From Pseudoalteromonas sp. EB27 (lineage in GTDB: Bacteria; Pseudomonadota; Gammaproteobacteria; Enterobacterales; Alteromonadaceae): 64,000 bases of DNA. A model generated the notes under the pieces. It worked only from the letters and a program-made list of their open reading frames with translations. It was not told the DNA's origin and ran no database searches. Shown in pieces: positions 38,687-48,379 of this stretch. The first letter of the stretch is position 1, and each line of letters opens with the position of its first letter. A program made the position numbers and the translations under genes. The stretch covers positions 62,001-126,000 of the forward strand of contig NZ_MTQD01000008.1 in the NCBI RefSeq assembly GCF_001974875.1, given 5' to 3'.

Positions 38687-40945
38687 GTGGAAATGGGTAC
38701 GGATCGGTTAAAAAAGTTATTATCTCACCAGCAAGGCATTTTATCTAAAATTGCATTAGGGGTACCCTTAAATGCGGTGCTTACTGAAATTTGTTTATCA
38801 ATAGAGCAGATTATTGATGATGAGTCTGCAAGGTGTTCCATTTTATCAATTAAAGGCCAGCAGCTCTTTCATTGCGCAGCCCCTAATATTCACCCAGAGT
38901 ACTGTGAATTGCTTAATGGTATTTACATAGGGCCAAAAGTCGGCTCATGTGGTACTGCCGCATTCTCGAAGACGCGCACAATTGTAGAAAATATTGAAAC
39001 CTCACCGCTGTGGGAGGACTTTAAAGATTTAGCGCTAAAGTTTGATCATAGGTCATGTTGGTCAACACCTATTTTTTCGACTCAAGCTGATTTGTTAGGC
39101 ACCTTTGCTATTTATCACAGCACACCTAAAACCCCATCAGAGCAAGATTTAGAATTAATAGATTTTTTTGTACACTTTTCAAGTATCGCTCTTGAGAAAA
39201 GTAACGAATTTGAGAAGGCAAAACAGCTTGTCGTTAATTTACAGCACAGTAATGAAAAATTTAAAGCCTTCACCAAAGTAATGCCCGATCTCATCCTCAT
39301 TTTAAGTGAAGATGGCACATATACCGATGTTTATGGTACCTCTAATGAGTTGCTGCTTGATTCGTCGACGGATCTTATTGGTCAAAATGTTAAAGACCTG
39401 CTTCCTCAAAAAGATGCGCAGATGATAATTGACGTTATTGAAAAAACACTTTCGACTAACGAGATGCAAATTTTTGAGTACGAATTAGATGTACCAAAAG
39501 GAAATATAGTTTTTGAGGGACGGGCTGCGGTTTTAGATCATTACAATCCCAGTAGCCCTACAAAAAGACATGTAATATGGATGGCCAGAGATATTTCAAT
39601 AAAGAAAAAAGCTGAGCAAGAAGTTCACAAACTCGCCTTTTACGATCCATTAACTAAACTTCCAAATAGAAGAATGCTTAGTGACAGATTAAGCGCGTGT
39701 GTAGAGAGTATCAAGCGCAATAAAAATATAGGGGCGTTATTATTTTTAGACCTAGATAACTTCAAGCGTATTAATGATTCACTTGGGCACAGTGCAGGGG
39801 ATGAAGTACTTGTGGAGCTATCAAAAAGGTTAAGTGCAATAATAAAAGACTCAGATACACTAGCCAGAGCGGGTGGTGATGAATTTATTATTTTACTTAA
39901 ACACATAGGGCAAGACACAAAGCAAGCAATCCTAGAATGTAAATCAGTTGCTCAAGAAATTCAAAGGGCTTTTCATGATAAATTCGAATTGGGCAACCTT
40001 GCATTCCAAGTAAGTTGTAGCATAGGTATTTGCCTAATTGATAGCGTAAATGCACAGGCTGGAAATATATTAAAATTTGCAGATACAGCTATGTATCATT
40101 CTAAAAATAAGGGGGGAAATAGCAGTAGCTTTTACGATCCAGCTTTGCAAACACTGCTTGAAAAGCAAGCAGAACTAGAAACCGATATAGTGAGGGCAAT
40201 TGCGTCTAATGAGTTTTGTGCTTACTTTCAGCCACAAGTAAATACGCAAGGTAACGTTGTTGGTGCTGAAGCACTCATTAGGTGGAACCATCCTCAAAGA
40301 GGGCTGATAGCGGCAAACGAATTTATACCTATAGCTGAGCAATACGGTCTTATTCAAAAACTACAAAATATTGTTTTGCATGATATATGTATTTTAATTA
40401 ATGAACTGAAAGCAAACGCTATAATTGACAACTCGTTTAGTGTTTCAATTAATATTAGTCAAAGTCAGTTCAATTCATCAAATTTAAAAGGTGAGTTGTT
40501 TAACATTATTAATAAATTTGATATTCGAGCATCACAAATTAAGTTAGAAATAACTGAGTCAATGCTCTCTAGCGATATAGATTATACAATTAGGCAAATG
40601 AAAGAGCTCATTGCTGCTGACTTTTTATTTTCGATTGACGACTTTGGAACAGGGTATTCCTGCTTAGCTTACTTAAGTGCGTTTCCTGTTAAAGAATTAA
40701 AAATAGATAAGAGCTTTGTTGATAAGATTTTAGATAATGAGATTGGCTTTAATATCGCACAAACAATTATCAGTTTAGGTAAAAGCTTAAACTTAGTGGT
40801 CGTTGCAGAAGGCGTAGAAACAATAGAGCAGTATGACTTACTTACAAAAATGAATATTGATACTATGCAAGGCTACTTAGTTGCAAAGCCTATGGATAAA
40901 GAACGTTATTTAAAATGGCATAGGGCTAATAGCAATCCGCAATAA
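38687..40945 (+). CDS. GAF-PAS-GGDEF-EAL protein
   Basis: 752 residues from a GTG (ATG at 38693 is an alternative). A GAF domain occupies about 15-165 (with SILSIKGQQLFHCAAPN and GPKVGSCGTAAF), a PAS domain about 185-305, GGDEF about 315-480 with its motif at 396-400, and EAL about 495-740 with EAL at 528-530, DDFGTGYSC and AEGVET. There is no membrane segment, so it is cytosolic with an internal-signal sensor. Cyclase and phosphodiesterase motifs both look intact. Monocistronic by spacing. Confidence 0.93.
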   Translation: MEMGTDRLKKLLSHQQGILSKIALGVPLNAVLTEICLSIEQIIDDESARCSILSIKGQQLFHCAAPNIHPEYCELLNGIYIGPKVGSCGTAAFSKTRTIVENIETSPLWEDFKDLALKFDHRSCWSTPIFSTQADLLGTFAIYHSTPKTPSEQDLELIDFFVHFSSIALEKSNEFEKAKQLVVNLQHSNEKFKAFTKVMPDLILILSEDGTYTDVYGTSNELLLDSSTDLIGQNVKDLLPQKDAQMIIDVIEKTLSTNEMQIFEYELDVPKGNIVFEGRAAVLDHYNPSSPTKRHVIWMARDISIKKKAEQEVHKLAFYDPLTKLPNRRMLSDRLSACVESIKRNKNIGALLFLDLDNFKRINDSLGHSAGDEVLVELSKRLSAIIKDSDTLARAGGDEFIILLKHIGQDTKQAILECKSVAQEIQRAFHDKFELGNLAFQVSCSIGICLIDSVNAQAGNILKFADTAMYHSKNKGGNSSSFYDPALQTLLEKQAELETDIVRAIASNEFCAYFQPQVNTQGNVVGAEALIRWNHPQRGLIAANEFIPIAEQYGLIQKLQNIVLHDICILINELKANAIIDNSFSVSINISQSQFNSSNLKGELFNIINKFDIRASQIKLEITESMLSSDIDYTIRQMKELIAADFLFSIDDFGTGYSCLAYLSAFPVKELKIDKSFVDKILDNEIGFNIAQTIISLGKSLNLVVVAEGVETIEQYDLLTKMNIDTMQGYLVAKPMDKERYLKWHRANSNPQ

Positions 40946-41219
40946 TACTTAATCGTTTAGAGGGATTAAACCTGGCGGTAACTATGTTAAAAATTCTGCC
41001 TTGTTATCGACACGACTTTCTTATCTCAAAATAGATCATTTAATTAAGCTAATTGGTAATAACCAAATAGAAAATCTTTATATACAAGGACATTTGCATT
41101 TTCTAGCTGTTAAAGTTTCCCAAACTATATGCTAAATAAGGACTAAAGATTTTTTGGTTAAACAATGCTAAGCTATGCCCGCTTGAATATATTATTTAAA
41201 GCTTAATAAACTTATAACA

Positions 41220-41696
41220 ATGAATGGAAGCTTTATGCAGTTAGTTGATTTGAACCCTAATGATCCCGATGTAGTAAATGTATTTGACGATATAGACCGA
41301 CTTATAAATTCTTTATATCCTGTTGCTACAGCGCAGTCTCTGGAGCTAAACGAATTAACCTTACCTAATGTGTATGCTATTGGTTTAAAAACTGATGAAG
41401 GTATTATTGCCTGTGGTGCGATCGTAGAGAAATTTGATACTCAGCCTTATGGCGAAATAAGACGTTTATACGTAAAACCAAGTCATCGTGGTAAAGGGCT
41501 ATCAAGACGTATTATGCAGATTTTATTACATCAAGCTGGCGAGAAGCAGATCCCGTTAATACGTTTAGAAACAGGTCCAAAACAAATAAAATCAATCAAT
41601 TTATATGAAAATTTAGGCTTTAAACGCTGTAGCAGTTTTGGCTCATATATAGATAATCCACAAAGTGTATTTATGGAGTTAGGGCTTAGCCAATAA
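41220..41696 (+). CDS. GNAT family N-acetyltransferase
   Basis: 158 residues (a second ATG at 41235 has a better GGAAG site). The acetyl-CoA motif A, RRLYVKPSHRGKGLSRRIM, with RGKGLS as the pyrophosphate loop, is clear, followed by LIRLETGPKQIKSINLYENLGFK, where the Tyr is the usual general acid. The substrate is not predictable. Confidence 0.9.
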   Translation: MNGSFMQLVDLNPNDPDVVNVFDDIDRLINSLYPVATAQSLELNELTLPNVYAIGLKTDEGIIACGAIVEKFDTQPYGEIRRLYVKPSHRGKGLSRRIMQILLHQAGEKQIPLIRLETGPKQIKSINLYENLGFKRCSSFGSYIDNPQSVFMELGLSQ

Positions 41697-41708
41697 GCTT
41701 ATTAACGC

Positions 41709-41737
41709 TACGACATGTTAAACCTCGATATGTCGTA
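41709..41737. repeat. Inverted repeat downstream of the GNAT gene
   Basis: An 8-bp perfect stem (TACGACAT / ATGTCGTA) with a 13-base loop; no T-run. Possible mRNA 3' structure. The rest of 41738-41976 is A/T-rich with nothing identifiable. Confidence 0.4.
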
Positions 41738-41976
41738 AATATCAGGTCCATGATCATTCGTTTTATTCTAATTTAGAGTAGTTTTAAGAAGCTACTTATT
41801 ATTGCTTTGCAATAAACGGCATAACCAAGCTAATCACTTTAAGAAAGTCTTTTATAGTGATGCAAAAAATACTTCACTGTTTTTCACATCTGTCTTCGTA
41901 TAAAATCTGCCTTGATAATTAGTGACTAACTTACAAAGCGAGAATTTTTATCTTTTCTAAAAGTAGCAATAAACAA

Positions 41977-42846
41977 ATGAGCGAAATAACAGTAGTAACC
42001 CACAATGGTAATTTTCATGCAGATGACGTTTTTAGTATTGCGGTACTTAAACATGTTTTGCCAACGTTTAAACTGGTACGTACTCGCGATAAAGCGCTTA
42101 TAGAGGGTGCCGACTTTGTAATTGATGTAGGTGGCGAATACGACCCCGAAACTAATCGCTTCGATCATCATCAACGTGGTGGTGCAGGCGAACGAGAAAA
42201 TGGCATTCCTTTTTCATCATTTGGCTTAGTGTGGAAAAAATATGGCTTAGCGCTGTGTGATGATAACCAAGCCGTTGCTGATAGAGTTGATTCGGGCTTA
42301 GTTTCAACAATTGACGCCATTGATTGTGGTCATGTTGAAGGTGTGTCAAAAGGAATAAGCTTGAGCCAAACAATCTCAATGTTTAATCCTACATGGGAAG
42401 AAGAAAGTAACTTTGATACCTGCTTTGATGAAGCTGTTGAATTTGCAGCTCGCATGCTCATTCGTTTTATCGCATCAGCTCACGGAAGTGTAAATGCAAA
42501 AGAGATTGTTGCCAAAGCAATTGAAAGTGCAGAAGATGCCAGAGTTATAGTGCTTGAAAAATACACTCCGTGGAAAAAAACAGTGCATATTTTATCAAGC
42601 GATGCGCTATACATGGTTTACCCATCGCATTCTGGACAATGGATATTACAAACTGTGCCAGTTGAGCCAGGATCGTTTGAGGATAGAAAATCGCTTCCTA
42701 AAGCGTGGTCAGGCTTATCTGATGAAGCGTTTGTAGATGAAACAGGTATTGATGATGCCGTGTTCTGCCACAATGGTTTGTTTATAGCGGGTACTAAATC
42801 GTTTGAGAGTACAATGAAGCTTGCCGCAATGGCATTAGCTGAATAA
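41977..42846 (+). CDS. MYG1 family protein (DHH-like nuclease fold)
   Basis: 289 residues. The N-terminal VVTHNGNFHADDVFSIAVL and FDHHQRGG motifs (HADD and DHH) are the metal-binding signatures of MYG1/UPF0160, and the central ALCDDNQAVADRVDSG fits. The eukaryotic MYG1 is a 3'-5' RNA exonuclease. The bacterial role is not established. The protein is full length and apparently monocistronic. Confidence 0.88.
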   Translation: MSEITVVTHNGNFHADDVFSIAVLKHVLPTFKLVRTRDKALIEGADFVIDVGGEYDPETNRFDHHQRGGAGERENGIPFSSFGLVWKKYGLALCDDNQAVADRVDSGLVSTIDAIDCGHVEGVSKGISLSQTISMFNPTWEEESNFDTCFDEAVEFAARMLIRFIASAHGSVNAKEIVAKAIESAEDARVIVLEKYTPWKKTVHILSSDALYMVYPSHSGQWILQTVPVEPGSFEDRKSLPKAWSGLSDEAFVDETGIDDAVFCHNGLFIAGTKSFESTMKLAAMALAE

Positions 42847-42852
42847 GTAAAA

Positions 42853-42887
42853 TAGCTAAGTAACAACATTTGTATGTTACTTAGCTA
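42853..42887. terminator. Hairpin between the MYG1-like and YnfA-like genes
   Basis: A 12-bp perfect stem (42853-42864 / 42876-42887) with an 11-base loop, followed by A/T-rich sequence. Possible terminator. Confidence 0.55.
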
Positions 42888-42908
42888 ATTAAATTACGTG
42901 AGAACGTT

Positions 42909-43241
42909 ATGTTTGAAGTAAAAACTATCGCGCTATTTGTCATAACCGCTCTTGCCGAAATTATTGGCTGTTACCTTCCTTACCTTTGGCTTAAAGAGGA
43001 TAAAAGTATATTACTTTTAATTCCTGCGGCTTTAAGTTTAGCTTTATTTGCTTGGCTATTATCTCTTCACCCTGATGCATCTGGTCGTGTATATGCAGCT
43101 TATGGCGGCGTATATATTTGCGTTGCGCTATTGTGGTTATGGGTTGTTGATGGCGTAAAGCTCACTATGTGGGATGTTATTGGTGGAGCTGTTGCTTTAC
43201 TTGGTATGGCCATTATTATTTTTGCACCTAAAAGTGTTTAA
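42909..43241 (+). CDS. ynfA: YnfA family (UPF0060) membrane protein
   Basis: 110 residues with four hydrophobic segments, the size of YnfA. The motifs [24 protein letters not shown] and the terminal [14 protein letters not shown] are typical. It resembles small multidrug-resistance transporters, and some members are reported to export dyes. Substrate unknown. Confidence 0.9.
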   Translation: MFEVKTIALFVITALAEIIGCYLPYLWLKEDKSILLLIPAALSLALFAWLLSLHPDASGRVYAAYGGVYICVALLWLWVVDGVKLTMWDVIGGAVALLGMAIIIFAPKSV

Positions 43242-43313
43242 TCTCGTCCAATTTCCTTTTGTTAAAATATCCTATACTCAAATAAATTAAACTGCAGAGA
43301 TAGGAAGCCAATT

Positions 43314-43811
43314 ATGAATATTTACAAATCACTGCTTTTACTCTTTGGCTGCCTTGTTTTGATAGCTGCTTGTAGCAAAAATCCTTTAAAAACCAATGTT
43401 ACTACCTCGCTACCTACGCCTTGGTGGGAGCCATTAACGCCTGATGTTGTTATTGATAACTATGAATTTTATTTACAAGGTTGCTCGTCCATCACTCGAG
43501 TTGCTAGTGAAGGCAGTATAAAAACAGCAAGCATTGTTTTAAATATCCCAACTCGGTTATTGTCTAGTTGCCCAGAAAATCAAAGCAATAAACGCCTTAA
43601 ATACGATGGCACGTATCTTACATTAACGCTTTGCAGAGTTGCATTTGGCGCTGGTGGCTGCGCAGATGAGCGCTATAAAACTCTCGATTTTGTTAATTGG
43701 GAAGAGTACATAGGTATTACATGGCTCAAAAGTGACAAGTACGAAGCATGGCGCAAACTTGGATCTACATCTTCAAAAGCAGACTCAATAACCAAAGTAG
43801 TAATCAATTGA
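43314..43811 (+). CDS. Lipoprotein of unknown function
   Basis: 165 residues with a signal peptide ending LIAAC (Cys about 21). The mature part has four further cysteines (GCSS, LSSC, LCR and GGC), suggesting two disulfides. I recognise no family. It has a fair ribosome site (GATAGGAAG). No functional link to its neighbours can be seen. Confidence 0.65.
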   Translation: MNIYKSLLLLFGCLVLIAACSKNPLKTNVTTSLPTPWWEPLTPDVVIDNYEFYLQGCSSITRVASEGSIKTASIVLNIPTRLLSSCPENQSNKRLKYDGTYLTLTLCRVAFGAGGCADERYKTLDFVNWEEYIGITWLKSDKYEAWRKLGSTSSKADSITKVVIN

Positions 43812-43983
43812 ACAAAAACTTATATAGTTCTGGAAGTGAAACTCACCTGCATAGTCCACTATATACTGCTAAATCATAAAGTTAATTAGCAGCTAAGCCT
43901 TATTAATTAAGGGCTCGTTGGCTGTGTAATAAAATGGGTATTTGTAATCTTAAAAATTACTCGTTACGAGTAAAAATACTTGT

Positions 43984-44015
43984 TGGACTTGAATCCCTAT
44001 TTTTCTTTTAATGCG
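43984..44015 (+). promoter_or_regulatory. Possible promoter of speA
   Basis: TTGGAC followed at about 17 bases by a TTTAAT-like -10 and a GCGCGC stretch. A plausible match only. Confidence 0.35.
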
Positions 44016-44068
44016 CGCAATCAGCCGATACTCACTATTGGCATTCATCAAATAAAAGAGAAAGATAA

Positions 44069-45982
44069 ATGAAAGAAACAACATCACTAGAACAAGCTCG
44101 TACGAGCTACAATGTTCGTCATTGGAGCCAAGGTTTTTTTGGTATTAATGATCAAGGTGATGTGTATGTGGCGCCCAAGGCTCATGCCCCAGAGCAAACC
44201 ATTGCATTAACAGATATCGCAAAGCAATTACAAGATAAAGGTTTAAGCTTACCTGCTTTAGTTCGTTTTCCGCAAATTTTACACCACCGTGTGCACAGCT
44301 TATGCGGCGCATTTAATACTGCGATTGAAAACTATGGTTACCCTAAAGACTACTTATTAGTTTATCCAATAAAAGTAAATCAACAACGTGAAGTAGTTGA
44401 AGAAATAGTAGCAAGCCAAGCACAAGTAGAAAAAAAGCAACTTGGTTTAGAAGCCGGCAGCAAGCCTGAACTACTTACAGTATTAGCATTGGCTGAAAAA
44501 ACCAGCGCCGTAATTGTATGTAATGGCTACAAAGATAAAGAATACGTACGTTTAGCACTGATTGGCGAAAAGCTAGGTCATAAAGTGTATATCGTACTTG
44601 AAAAGCTTTCTGAGCTAGATATGGTACTTAGCCAAGCAAAAGAGCTTAACGTAAAACCGCGCATTGGTATTCGCGTACGTTTAGCGTCGCAAGGTAAAGG
44701 TAAATGGCAAGCGAGTGGCGGCGAAAAATCAAAATTTGGTTTATCTGCATCGCAAGTTTTGCATGTAGTTAATCGTTTAAAAGACGCAGGCCAACTTGAT
44801 TTATTACAGCTAGTACATTTTCACTTAGGGTCGCAAATGGCGAACATTCGTGACGTACGTTTAGGTGTAAGCGAAGCTGCGCGTTTTTACTGTGAGTTAC
44901 GCAAATTAGGCGCAGAAATTGATTGCCTTGATGTAGGTGGTGGCTTAGCTGTTGATTACGACGGCACACGTAGCCAATCGCATAACTCTATGAATTACAG
45001 CTTAGCTGAGTACGCAAATAACATTGTGTACACCATTGGTGATACATGTAAGCAATATGAGCAGCCAATGCCGACTATTATTTCTGAGTCAGGTCGTGCG
45101 CTTACGGCGCATCATGCTGTGCTTATTTCTAATGTTATTGGTACTGAAAGTTACACGCCAGAAGAGTTAGTAGCGCCAGCAGCAGATGCACCCCTGTTAT
45201 TAAAAAACATGTGGGCATCGTTTGTACAGTTAACTGATTTAACGGATGACCGTGCATTAATTGAGATTTATCACGACAGCCAAGGTGATTTAGCTGAAGC
45301 GCATAACCAATTTGCACTAGGTTTACTTGATTTATCGCAACGTGCATGGGCTGAGCAAATTAATATTCGTATTTGTTATGAACTTAACAAGCACATGGAT
45401 AATAAAAACCGTTTTCATCGTCCTATTATTGACGAGTTAAACGTACGTTTAGCCGATAAGTTCTTTGTAAACTTCTCGTTATTTCAATCGCTCCCAGACG
45501 CATGGGGCATTGATCAAGTGTTTCCGGTACTGCCATTAAGTGGCTTAACTGAAGCACCAAAAAAACGTGCTGTATTACTTGATATAACCTGTGACTCAGA
45601 CGGTGCACTTGAGCATTACGTAGATGGACAAGGTATTGAAAGCACATTACCTGTACCAGAGTTTAGTGCTGACAAGCCTTATTTAATGGGCTTTTTCTTG
45701 GTGGGTGCCTATCAAGAAATTTTAGGTGATATGCATAACTTGTTTGGCGATACGCACAGCGCCATTGTTAATATGGATGAGCAAGGCGTTGCAAGTATTA
45801 CCGAAATAAACCAAGGTGACACTGTTGCCGATATGATGCGCTATGTACATTTAGATGTTGAAAGTTTTCAGCAATCATACGAGCAGTTAGTAAGCACTAA
45901 AATTGAAAAACACGAACAGCAAAGCGTTTTAGACGAGTTGCAAAGCGGCCTTGACGGCTACACTTATTTAGAAGAGTTATAA
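44069..45982 (+). CDS. speA: Biosynthetic arginine decarboxylase
   Basis: 637 residues, near the E. coli 658 but without its N-terminal extension. A PLP enzyme of the alanine-racemase-like fold that makes agmatine. The PLP lysine lies in [12 protein letters not shown] near residue 98, with [18 protein letters not shown] and the glycine loop [12 protein letters not shown]. The start has AAAGAGAAAG upstream. speB follows after 3 bases. Confidence 0.96.
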   Translation: MKETTSLEQARTSYNVRHWSQGFFGINDQGDVYVAPKAHAPEQTIALTDIAKQLQDKGLSLPALVRFPQILHHRVHSLCGAFNTAIENYGYPKDYLLVYPIKVNQQREVVEEIVASQAQVEKKQLGLEAGSKPELLTVLALAEKTSAVIVCNGYKDKEYVRLALIGEKLGHKVYIVLEKLSELDMVLSQAKELNVKPRIGIRVRLASQGKGKWQASGGEKSKFGLSASQVLHVVNRLKDAGQLDLLQLVHFHLGSQMANIRDVRLGVSEAARFYCELRKLGAEIDCLDVGGGLAVDYDGTRSQSHNSMNYSLAEYANNIVYTIGDTCKQYEQPMPTIISESGRALTAHHAVLISNVIGTESYTPEELVAPAADAPLLLKNMWASFVQLTDLTDDRALIEIYHDSQGDLAEAHNQFALGLLDLSQRAWAEQINIRICYELNKHMDNKNRFHRPIIDELNVRLADKFFVNFSLFQSLPDAWGIDQVFPVLPLSGLTEAPKKRAVLLDITCDSDGALEHYVDGQGIESTLPVPEFSADKPYLMGFFLVGAYQEILGDMHNLFGDTHSAIVNMDEQGVASITEINQGDTVADMMRYVHLDVESFQQSYEQLVSTKIEKHEQQSVLDELQSGLDGYTYLEEL

Positions 45983-45985
45983 GCA

Positions 45986-46909
45986 ATGTCAACTTTGTTT
46001 GGTCACGCAGATCACTCATTGTACTCAAATGGGATGACGTTTTTACGTCGTCCTATGGTGCAAAACATTAATGCAATTGATGCAGACGTAGTGGTTTTAG
46101 GCTTACCATTTGATTTAGCGACATCGGGCCGTCCAGGTGCGCGCTTAGGCCCTGATGCAATTCGTCGTGCATCGGTTCATTTAGCATGGGAAGACACTAA
46201 ATACCCGTGGACGTTTCCGTTGTTTGAGCGCTTAAAAGTGGCCGATGCAGGGGACTTTACTTACCCTGTTGGCGACCCTGAGTATTTTACTGCGCAATTA
46301 GAAATGGCTGCTGAGCAAATACTTCGTCAAGGTAAAACGCTATTAGGTTTAGGGGGGGATCACTTTGTGACGCTTCCGCTATTACGTGCTCATGCAAAAA
46401 TACATGGCAAAATGGCGTTAGTGCATTTTGATGCGCACACCGATACCTACAGCAATGGATCGCGATTTGATCATGGCACTATGTTTTATCATGCACCAAT
46501 GGAAGGGCTGATAGATGTTGAGCACAGTATACAAATAGGTATTCGTACCGACTTTGATCAAAGCAAACATGAATTTGCTGTGATTGATGCAATGCAAGCC
46601 AACGATTTACATGCAAATGATATTGCAGCGCAAATACTTGAACGAGTAGGTGACCTACCGGTTTACTTAACGTTTGATATAGATTGTTTAGACCCTGCGT
46701 TTGCGCCTGGTACAGGCACTCCTGTGTGTGGTGGTTTAACGTCAGATAAAGTACTTAAAGTATTGCGTGCGCTAAAAGGCATAAATATGGTGGGTATGGA
46801 TGTGGTAGAGGTATCACCTTCGTATGACCAAAGCGAGCTTACCGCCATTGCCGCAGCAACAATTGCCAGTGAATTATTACATTTGTGGACGCATAAAAAT
46901 AAGTACTAA
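45986..46909 (+). CDS. speB: Agmatinase
   Basis: 307 residues. It hydrolyses agmatine to putrescine and urea with a dinuclear Mn centre. The ligand motifs [15 protein letters not shown] and [16 protein letters not shown] are intact. Overlaps the speA operon by position, giving the ADC route to putrescine as one unit. Confidence 0.97.
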   Translation: MSTLFGHADHSLYSNGMTFLRRPMVQNINAIDADVVVLGLPFDLATSGRPGARLGPDAIRRASVHLAWEDTKYPWTFPLFERLKVADAGDFTYPVGDPEYFTAQLEMAAEQILRQGKTLLGLGGDHFVTLPLLRAHAKIHGKMALVHFDAHTDTYSNGSRFDHGTMFYHAPMEGLIDVEHSIQIGIRTDFDQSKHEFAVIDAMQANDLHANDIAAQILERVGDLPVYLTFDIDCLDPAFAPGTGTPVCGGLTSDKVLKVLRALKGINMVGMDVVEVSPSYDQSELTAIAAATIASELLHLWTHKNKY

Positions 46910-46929
46910 TTTTACAAATTAAGTACTAC

Positions 46930-46960
46930 AAAAAAGGGTATGCATTTGCATACCTTTTTT
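46930..46960. terminator. Bidirectional intrinsic terminator after speB
   Basis: GGTATGCA / TGCATACC stem (8 bp) with a 2-base loop and A/T runs either side, between converging genes. Confidence 0.88.
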
Positions 46961-46962
46961 AT

Positions 46963-47361
46963 TTAGAGATATCGATTATTCAACAGCTTAATCTCTTTTA
47001 ACCAAATAACGCTTAGCCCAATAAGCGGCAAGTTGGTGGTTACAGGGTTAAATGCTTCAATAAGTAATTGTGGCTGCATAACAACTACAGCGAATAAAAG
47101 CCCAATAAGCGCTAATATATTTAAAGTGACTAGATGTTTATTTTTATAAAACACAAATAAACACAGTCCAAATATAATTTCGCCAACACCCGCCGAGCGT
47201 GTAATTAAGTCAGACACTTCTGCTGAAAAGCCAGCACTGCCCGTCATTAACTTTTCAAGTGGCGCTACGTGATAAAGCTTTGGAAAAAAACCGTGGTATA
47301 TCCAACTTAAACTCACTATGTAGCGAGCAAGTTGAATATAACCACGATTATTTCCTAGCAT
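46963..47361 (-). CDS. DoxX-like membrane protein
   Basis: 132 residues from the ATG at 47361 (a GTG at 47382 is possible). Four hydrophobic segments, with RYIVSLSWIYHGFFPKL and AGVGEIIFGLCLF, which fit the DoxX-like/SURF4 family. The start overlaps the 3' end of the M48 gene by 14 bases, so translation is probably coupled. Function unknown. Confidence 0.75.
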   Translation of the reverse strand: MLGNNRGYIQLARYIVSLSWIYHGFFPKLYHVAPLEKLMTGSAGFSAEVSDLITRSAGVGEIIFGLCLFVFYKNKHLVTLNILALIGLLFAVVVMQPQLLIEAFNPVTTNLPLIGLSVIWLKEIKLLNNRYL

Positions 47362-48370
47362 TGTCAATACGCTCTTGTGCACTTGGATGGCTAGATAAAT
47401 ATTCTAATAAGTTATTCACTTTTTCTAGGTGTTCGTTTTCGCTGGTATGGCTTTCTTGCAGGGCTTCTATTGCATCAGCAAAGTCATTGCTCGAATACCC
47501 CAATGATTCTAATTGGGTAAGCGCAAAGCTGTCGGCTTCGCGTTCCATATCACGTGAAAACCCTTGCTGAGCAAACGATGCACCGGTACCTAGCGCAACC
47601 TCTGCAACACCCTCTAAATCACCAAATACAACCGCTAATACAATCGTACTTGCGGCAGATTGTGCTGTAATACGTACGCTATGTTGATGCACTACATGGC
47701 CCATTTCGTGTAGCAATACCGCTTTTAGCGCATTGGGTTTATCGGCAAGTAGATTAGCTAACTCATCGGTGACCACGATACGACCATGGGGCAGTGCAAA
47801 TGCATTAGCGCCAAAGCTGTCTGACTTATAAAATGATAATCTATAAACCGATTGATCAAGCGATAACGCCTTAAGCATACTTTTGAAATGCGCTTGTACT
47901 TTAGCTTGCTGCTCTGCGGGCAGCTCACTTGGGTCAAGCGCAATCTTTTTAATTAATGTAAAGCTCTGCTCACCCATTTGCTCTACAACATTACGTGGCA
48001 GGGTATCAACACTGTAAACAGCAATGGCCGGTACGGCTTTATAAAGCACTAACCACATAAACAATGGTGTAAATATGACAGCGGCTAAAATGGTCCATTT
48101 ACTTTTTTCGAGGCGTTCCATTACGTGATGGTTATTTTCTTTAAATGGCCATCTGTAATTTACATCAAGTGGAATAAAACGACTGCCATCTTCGAAGTCT
48201 AGTTCGTCAGCAAGTCCAGCCATTCCCGAACTTAAGTTAAGACTTGTGATTGCGTGGCGAGCAATAACATATTCATCGTCAATAATTTCAATGTGTGTGT
48301 CGCTAATAGTTGCCACACACACCTGATAATTACTCGATGCTTTGGGAAAAAAATGCCCCTTTACATGCAT
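47348..48370 (-). CDS. M48 family membrane metalloprotease
   Basis: 340 residues. The N-terminal 75 residues are a small beta domain, then a hydrophobic segment (about 92-115), then the zinc peptidase. The HEMGHVVHQHS motif (HExxH) is near 225, and EREADSFALTQLESLGY holds the third zinc ligand and following Asp. The C-terminal LSSHPSAQERI is typical of HtpX/BepA-like proteins. The active site faces the periplasm if the anchor is N-in. It lies 9 bases after the DUF898 gene. Confidence 0.9.
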   Translation of the reverse strand: MHVKGHFFPKASSNYQVCVATISDTHIEIIDDEYVIARHAITSLNLSSGMAGLADELDFEDGSRFIPLDVNYRWPFKENNHHVMERLEKSKWTILAAVIFTPLFMWLVLYKAVPAIAVYSVDTLPRNVVEQMGEQSFTLIKKIALDPSELPAEQQAKVQAHFKSMLKALSLDQSVYRLSFYKSDSFGANAFALPHGRIVVTDELANLLADKPNALKAVLLHEMGHVVHQHSVRITAQSAASTIVLAVVFGDLEGVAEVALGTGASFAQQGFSRDMEREADSFALTQLESLGYSSNDFADAIEALQESHTSENEHLEKVNNLLEYLSSHPSAQERIDNARK

Positions 48371-48379
48371 GGTGAGCTC

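Noticed and set aside
40984-41034. 16-codon frame in the gap between the GGDEF-EAL and GNAT genes
   Set aside because: Too short, no conserved feature and no ribosome site. The rest of 40946-41219 holds nothing identifiable.
41926-42174. Minus-strand 82-residue frame at the MYG1 start
   Set aside because: Mostly antisense to the MYG1-like gene and without a ribosome site.
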